Notes under the pieces: generated by a model
What the model was told of the DNA's origin: nothing
Database searches by the model: none
The model's input: the letters and a program-made list of their open reading frames with translations, nothing else
NCBI RefSeq assembly: GCF_005116505.1
Contig: NZ_SWBR01000006.1
Coordinates: 1 to 64,000, forward strand
Length of the DNA: 64,000 nt
Reading direction: 5' to 3'
Source of the DNA: Pedobacter polaris
GTDB taxonomy: Bacteria; Bacteroidota; Bacteroidia; Sphingobacteriales; Sphingobacteriaceae
In this document: positions 60,007 to 64,000 of the stretch, piece by piece
Layout: the number at the start of each line of letters is the position of its first letter
Numbering within the stretch: the first letter of the stretch is position 1
Position numbers and translations under genes: made by a program

Positions 60007-62910
60007 TTAAAGTTCCATTAAAAACTCTGTTAAGTTTTTATCATGCGGAACTTCTAATTTTTTACGCAAACGATAGCGTCGAATTTCAACGCCTCTAAGT
60101 GAAATATTTAAAAGAGAGGCCATTTCTTTGCTGCTCATATTCATGTGTAAGTAAGCGCAAAGTTTAAGGTCGTTGGGTACTAAATCTGGGTGGTTAGCTT
60201 TAAGCTTTTTAAAGAAACTTTCATGTGCTTCATTGAAACTGCTCTCAAATAAATTCCAATCTCGCTCATCATTCATCCCATCATCAATAACTTTTTGAAT
60301 TTTTCTCAATTGATCTTCTGAAAGCTTCTTACCGTTCTCATCTCTCAATTTCGTCATTTCTTCGCTTAGTTTTTGAAGCAATTCGTTTTTGTAAACTAAA
60401 CTCATGGCAGAATTTGCTAGTTCTCTATTTTTACTTGCAAGCTCTGCCTGTAACTTCTCAGTTTGTATCTTTATAATTTGCTTCTCTGTAACTTCAGCTT
60501 CTTTCTTTAAAAATTCTTCTTTTTCTGCTTGAAGCTTATCAGATATAGCTTGCTGGTCTTTACCTAATTTAGCTTCATAAATTCTTTTACCAGCTATTAA
60601 GGCAATAATACCTGCGATGATGTAAAACAAGATTGCCCAATTGCTGCCATACCAGGGCGGTGCAACTGTAAACTCAAACTCTGTTATAGTGCTAATTGAT
60701 TTCTCATTTATTTTTGCCCTTACTTTAAACTTGTAATTTCCCCTACTAAGGTTAGTAAAATCTTTTTGAGTTGCAGGGCTCCAATCAGACCACTGTTTTG
60801 AATATCCTTCTAAGTAATACTGAAATTTAACTTTTGATTGTCGGTAATAAGGAAGTGAAAAAGATATTCTAATGTTATTTCTACTAAAAGAAATTTCTAT
60901 TGGATCGCCATCATTACCGTTTTCGGTTAGTGTAGCATATTTGTCAGTAATATCTTCAACCCTCCTAATAAGTACTGAAGGAAGTTTTAGTGGCTCATTG
61001 TTGTATTGGGCATTTGTTGTATTATAGATTACAAAACCATCATCAACACTTATTAGATATATTTTACTGCTAATCTGACTAATGTTTTCATAATACTGCA
61101 CCATTCGTCCATCTAAGATGCTGAATCTACTAGAGTCTATTGCTATTTTACCAGGTTGAATTAAGTTAACCAAGCTCATTTTACCATGATTTATGAACCA
61201 GTATTTTTTTAAACCTGCATTGATAATCTTATTAGCTGTAGCGTAACTGCCTAACCTTTTATTAAGTGCCTCATATTTGCTAAAGCGATTACTGATTTCG
61301 TCATAAACTAAAAAGCCAGCATCCGAAGAAAAAATAATCTTGTTCTCAACATTAAACATATTGATATTAAAACTGCTTGGTAATCCATTACTTTCATCAT
61401 AAAATTGGATGTTTTTAGCACTTTTTAAATCTTCACTTAAGGTTAGCTTGTATAGTCCTTTGTAGGCATGACTAACCCAAATGTCTCCCTTGTTATCTTG
61501 TTCAATATATCTAGAAGGTTCGCCAAAGCCGGTTACTTTATGACTAAATCTCCAATTTCCACTGGCATCTTTAACAAAAAGAACCAAGCCAGTATAAGTG
61601 CCTTGAATAAGATAATTTGGATTAGAATTTAACTTTTTAATGGTCCACCCACCACTTATGCTAGATATTTTTTCCATTCTTTCTCCAACAATGTTGAAGG
61701 TGCCATCGTTATGCCCGCAAATTAATTGGTTGTCTATTAAACTTAAGTCCCAAACTTGGCCTTGTGAATTTGGTATGAGCTTAAAATCAAAACTATTAAA
61801 AAGGTTGCCGTTTTCTGGTAACCAAGGGCTTACAAATAAACCTTGATTTGTACCTAGATAAATCTTATTCTTCACAATCAAGCTCGAATACACAGTGCCA
61901 AACTGACCAGTTTTATCAAAATAAAAATAGAGTGGAGAGTTAAGTTCAATTCTATCAATTCCATTATCTAAACCTGCCCAAAGATTTTGCTCATTATCAG
62001 CATATAAACTAAGAATGGTATTGTTCTGTAACCCACTAGATTTATTAATTCTTTGTACCACATTCCCATTTTCATCAATAATGATTAATCCATTTAGAAT
62101 AGTGCCATATGCATAATACTTGTTTAGTATTTTAACACCATTATTGAGTTGGTAGGTTTTTAGAAATGAGTTTGCAGGACTTGAAAGAGGTTTAAAATTA
62201 GTGCCATCATATATGAAAAGTCCATTTTTGCTGGTTCCTATAATAAAGCTGTTGTTTTTATAAGGGAGTATAGAAAGGATACCAGTAACTCCTAAAATTT
62301 CGCTTCCAGCTAATGGAATTAGGTTTTTTCCTTGCAACTCAAAAAGCCCTTTGCCCAACACTTCGGCAAAAAGTTTATTTCCAACTAAGTGTACAAACAA
62401 AAACGGATTGGATGCTTTTATAACACTAACTTTTTTGTTTTCGTAAACAAAAATGGTAGAGAAAGTTTGAAAAATCACCTTTTTATCAACTACATATATT
62501 TTCCAAACTTCATCAGTTATTTTATATGGTTTCGGAATAAGGTTGATTAAAGATTTATAGGTTAGTCGTTTATCCTGATAAGACCAAAAACCAAACTCTC
62601 CAAAACTACCTGTATATATCATTCCATCAGTTGAAGTTGCTACTGAACGAACAATTTGACGATTTGGCATTTTATATTGTTGCCAATATTTGCCGTCAAA
62701 AGTTAAAAGACCTTCGGCATTGCCAAAATACATTAGTCCATTTTTGTCTTTAGCAATAGACCAATTTTGGTTGCCAGATAAATAAGATGATTTAGGATAA
62801 TTTTGAACGTAAGGAACCCCTATGCTTTGAATATCACTAGCTAGTAGCTGCACCGAGCTAAACCAAAATGCTATAAATGCAATAAAATATTTGGTAAAAC
62901 TGTTTTTCAT
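60007..62910 (-). CDS. beta-propeller/Y_Y_Y sensor with LuxR-type HTH
   Basis: A 967-residue one-component membrane regulator. After the signal peptide (ending LLASD) come two seven-bladed-type propellers of two-component-regulator repeats (for example NLWAGLDNGIDRIE, GLYKLTL), then a Y_Y_Y domain (about 680-750; KFQYYLEGYSKQWSDW). One membrane helix follows near 755-774, then a long coiled coil (about 780-870), and a LuxR-type helix-turn-helix at 906-967 (MSSKEMASLLNISLRGVEIRRYRLRKKL). There is no kinase or receiver domain. It senses periplasmic glycan fragments and probably activates the adjacent susC operon. Confidence 0.92.
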   Translation of the reverse strand: MKNSFTKYFIAFIAFWFSSVQLLASDIQSIGVPYVQNYPKSSYLSGNQNWSIAKDKNGLMYFGNAEGLLTFDGKYWQQYKMPNRQIVRSVATSTDGMIYTGSFGEFGFWSYQDKRLTYKSLINLIPKPYKITDEVWKIYVVDKKVIFQTFSTIFVYENKKVSVIKASNPFLFVHLVGNKLFAEVLGKGLFELQGKNLIPLAGSEILGVTGILSILPYKNNSFIIGTSKNGLFIYDGTNFKPLSSPANSFLKTYQLNNGVKILNKYYAYGTILNGLIIIDENGNVVQRINKSSGLQNNTILSLYADNEQNLWAGLDNGIDRIELNSPLYFYFDKTGQFGTVYSSLIVKNKIYLGTNQGLFVSPWLPENGNLFNSFDFKLIPNSQGQVWDLSLIDNQLICGHNDGTFNIVGERMEKISSISGGWTIKKLNSNPNYLIQGTYTGLVLFVKDASGNWRFSHKVTGFGEPSRYIEQDNKGDIWVSHAYKGLYKLTLSEDLKSAKNIQFYDESNGLPSSFNINMFNVENKIIFSSDAGFLVYDEISNRFSKYEALNKRLGSYATANKIINAGLKKYWFINHGKMSLVNLIQPGKIAIDSSRFSILDGRMVQYYENISQISSKIYLISVDDGFVIYNTTNAQYNNEPLKLPSVLIRRVEDITDKYATLTENGNDGDPIEISFSRNNIRISFSLPYYRQSKVKFQYYLEGYSKQWSDWSPATQKDFTNLSRGNYKFKVRAKINEKSISTITEFEFTVAPPWYGSNWAILFYIIAGIIALIAGKRIYEAKLGKDQQAISDKLQAEKEEFLKKEAEVTEKQIIKIQTEKLQAELASKNRELANSAMSLVYKNELLQKLSEEMTKLRDENGKKLSEDQLRKIQKVIDDGMNDERDWNLFESSFNEAHESFFKKLKANHPDLVPNDLKLCAYLHMNMSSKEMASLLNISLRGVEIRRYRLRKKLEVPHDKNLTEFLMEL

Positions 62911-63219
62911 TTTAAATAACGCAACTACAATTGTTGCAAAATAATATTAATAACTAAGAATATGTAAATTGAGCATAAATATAGTTGAAGCGCAATGCCT
63001 GTGATCATCGGTTTTGATAGTCCCGCCACCATTTCATTACTCTCTCGATGATATCGAGATTGCTGGCTTTCCATTTTGTTGGGGCTAGTTAATTTAGGCT
63101 AACCTAAGTTACTTAAACCTGACAGGAGCGAGTACGAAGCCAATCTTTCTAGCATTAAAGTGAATGGCAGGACTCACTGATCCATAAAATGCCGGAGCTT
63201 GCTTTTTCTAAATGTAAAA
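62911..63219. other. 309-base spacer with DtxR-like palindrome
   Basis: No credible gene. TTAATTTAGGCTAACCTAA (63089-63107) matches the DtxR/IdeR consensus TTAGGTTAGSCTAACCTAA at 17 of 19 positions. CTCTCGATGATATCGAGA-like pairing lies near 63044-63060. Base composition is more GC-rich than neighbouring genes, so it may be a relic of foreign or lost DNA. Confidence 0.4.
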
Positions 63220-64000
63220 CTAAGCTTTTACAGGCTGAGGAACTTTTACATAATATCCAGTACCATCATAAGGACGCTTGCGAGGATGAGTGGTGCACGC
63301 AACGGAGCAGCAGCCCTGTAGCTTATCTCCGCATTCATCACATTGCGTAATGTGCTCATTGCATTCTGGATTGGCACAATTTATCATTTTTGGAGTTGTA
63401 GTGCCACAGTTATAACAAACAGAAACTATGGTAGGATTTACAGAATTCACATCAACGGCAATACGATTGTCGAAAACATAACATTTGCCCTCAAAATCTT
63501 TTCCACCCGCTTCCTTGCCATATTTTATAATGCCACCATGTAATTGATAAACATCAGTAAAACCATGATGAAGTAGTAATGCCGATGCTTTTTCACATTT
63601 AATACCTCCTGTACAGTAGGTCATTACTTTTTTGTCCTTGTATTGAGCTAGCGCATTAATTTGATCTGGGAAATCACGAAAATTCTCAATATCAAGTGTT
63701 ACGGCATTTTTAAACTTACCAAGATTATGCTCATAGTTAGAACGTACATCGAGTATAACAACGTCATCGCGATCTAGCATTTCACTAAACTCTTTTGGCT
63801 CTAAATATTTTCCTGTTTTCTCATTCGGATTAATAATACTTGTGTCTCTTAAGCCAGAGTATACTATTTCTGCTTTGTAACGACAATGCATTTTGATGAA
63901 CGAGGGTTCAGCAACCTCATCAATTTTGAAATCGGTTTTAGCAAAACGATCATCGGCTTTAATGTGTGCCATGTAAGTATCACAAGCTTCTTTTGTTCCT
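63220..64000 (-). CDS. trhO: tRNA uridine(34) hydroxylase TrhO, 5' end cut by the window edge
   Basis: The frame continues open past the Met at 63972 to the window edge (encoding ...GTKEACDTY before it), so the gene is incomplete. The rhodanese domain has VVILDVRSNYEHNLGKF and the active-site Cys in MTYCTGGIKCEKAS, as in YceA/TrhO, which makes 5-hydroxyuridine in tRNA. The C-terminal 80 residues carry CYNCG, CANPEC, CDEC and CCSVAC, a likely zinc-binding extension common in this subgroup. Confidence 0.93.
   Translation of the reverse strand, partial: GTKEACDTYMAHIKADDRFAKTDFKIDEVAEPSFIKMHCRYKAEIVYSGLRDTSIINPNEKTGKYLEPKEFSEMLDRDDVVILDVRSNYEHNLGKFKNAVTLDIENFRDFPDQINALAQYKDKKVMTYCTGGIKCEKASALLLHHGFTDVYQLHGGIIKYGKEAGGKDFEGKCYVFDNRIAVDVNSVNPTIVSVCYNCGTTTPKMINCANPECNEHITQCDECGDKLQGCCSVACTTHPRKRPYDGTGYYVKVPQPVKA

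Noticed and set aside
63089..63107. Origin or dif-like site in the final spacer
   Set aside because: The palindrome is shorter than a dif site, and no DnaA boxes, XerC/D-type arms or replication genes are near.

Overview
The window looks like a chromosomal segment of a Bacteroidota bacterium, most likely family Sphingobacteriaceae and close to Pedobacter. The evidence is AT-rich DNA, SusC/SusD outer-membrane pairs, TAnnTTTG-type -7 promoter boxes, lipoproteins with a Cys close to the N-terminus, Bacteroidota-restricted families (BT_3928-like, CCC-motif membrane protein, DUF1599, tail-fibre-like GNVGIGT proteins) and almost no strong Shine-Dalgarno sequences. No rRNA, tRNA, CRISPR array or complete insertion sequence was seen.

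Bases 1-8400 are an accessory island of orphan Rhs tips. Four fragments of the 3' end of an rhs gene lie in tandem. Each carries the conserved core ending near IDPxGM, a different unrecognised C-terminal domain, and one or two small downstream genes (MORN-like, membrane or lipoprotein) that are candidate immunity genes. The cassettes are separated by the same terminator hairpin (GTTCAGCATA stem). Tips 2 and 3 are broken by 53-54 base hairpin-bearing insertions that look like members of one mini-element family. Tip 4 is a longer GC-rich rhs fragment spliced into the middle of a lipoprotein gene.

Bases 8400-12450 hold four paralogous secreted tail-fibre-like proteins with an almost identical C-terminal block. 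Two of them sit behind a duplicated regulatory region that contains a good LytTR-type direct repeat (9 + 12 + 9 bases).

Bases 12.7-35 kb are mainly housekeeping genes: DUF2752 and CCC-motif membrane proteins, a bacilliredoxin, diadenylate cyclase (cdaA), dihydropteroate synthase (folP), DUF1599, a BT_3928-like protein, an ABC permease, DinB, shikimate kinase (aroK), a thioesterase, a TonB siderophore receptor with a palindrome at its promoter, an M28 peptidase, DoxX, a GT39-like glycosyltransferase, an unlisted 40-residue membrane peptide, a GH20 hexosaminidase, a GNAT enzyme, PBP4 (dacB), asd and a lamin-tail-domain protein.

Bases 35.2-44.8 kb are a one-direction cluster: gluconate-dehydrogenase-subunit-3-like protein, GMC oxidoreductase, two Gfo/Idh/MocA proteins, two TIM-barrel isomerases, a c-type cytochrome, a DUF1080 (3-keto-disaccharide hydrolase family) protein and an MFS transporter. 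Together they suggest periplasmic oxidation of sugars to 3-keto sugars followed by cleavage and uptake. A threonine dehydrogenase-like SDR and a YebC regulator follow on the opposite strand.

Bases 47-63 kb are a polysaccharide utilisation locus: SusC, SusD, LamG lipoprotein, two GH144-type (glycoamylase-domain) lipoproteins, a phosphoesterase, a GH3 beta-glucosidase, an esterase, and a large beta-propeller/Y_Y_Y sensor that ends in a LuxR-type helix-turn-helix. The GH144 plus GH3 combination points to beta-1,2-glucan. The right edge cuts a trhO gene.
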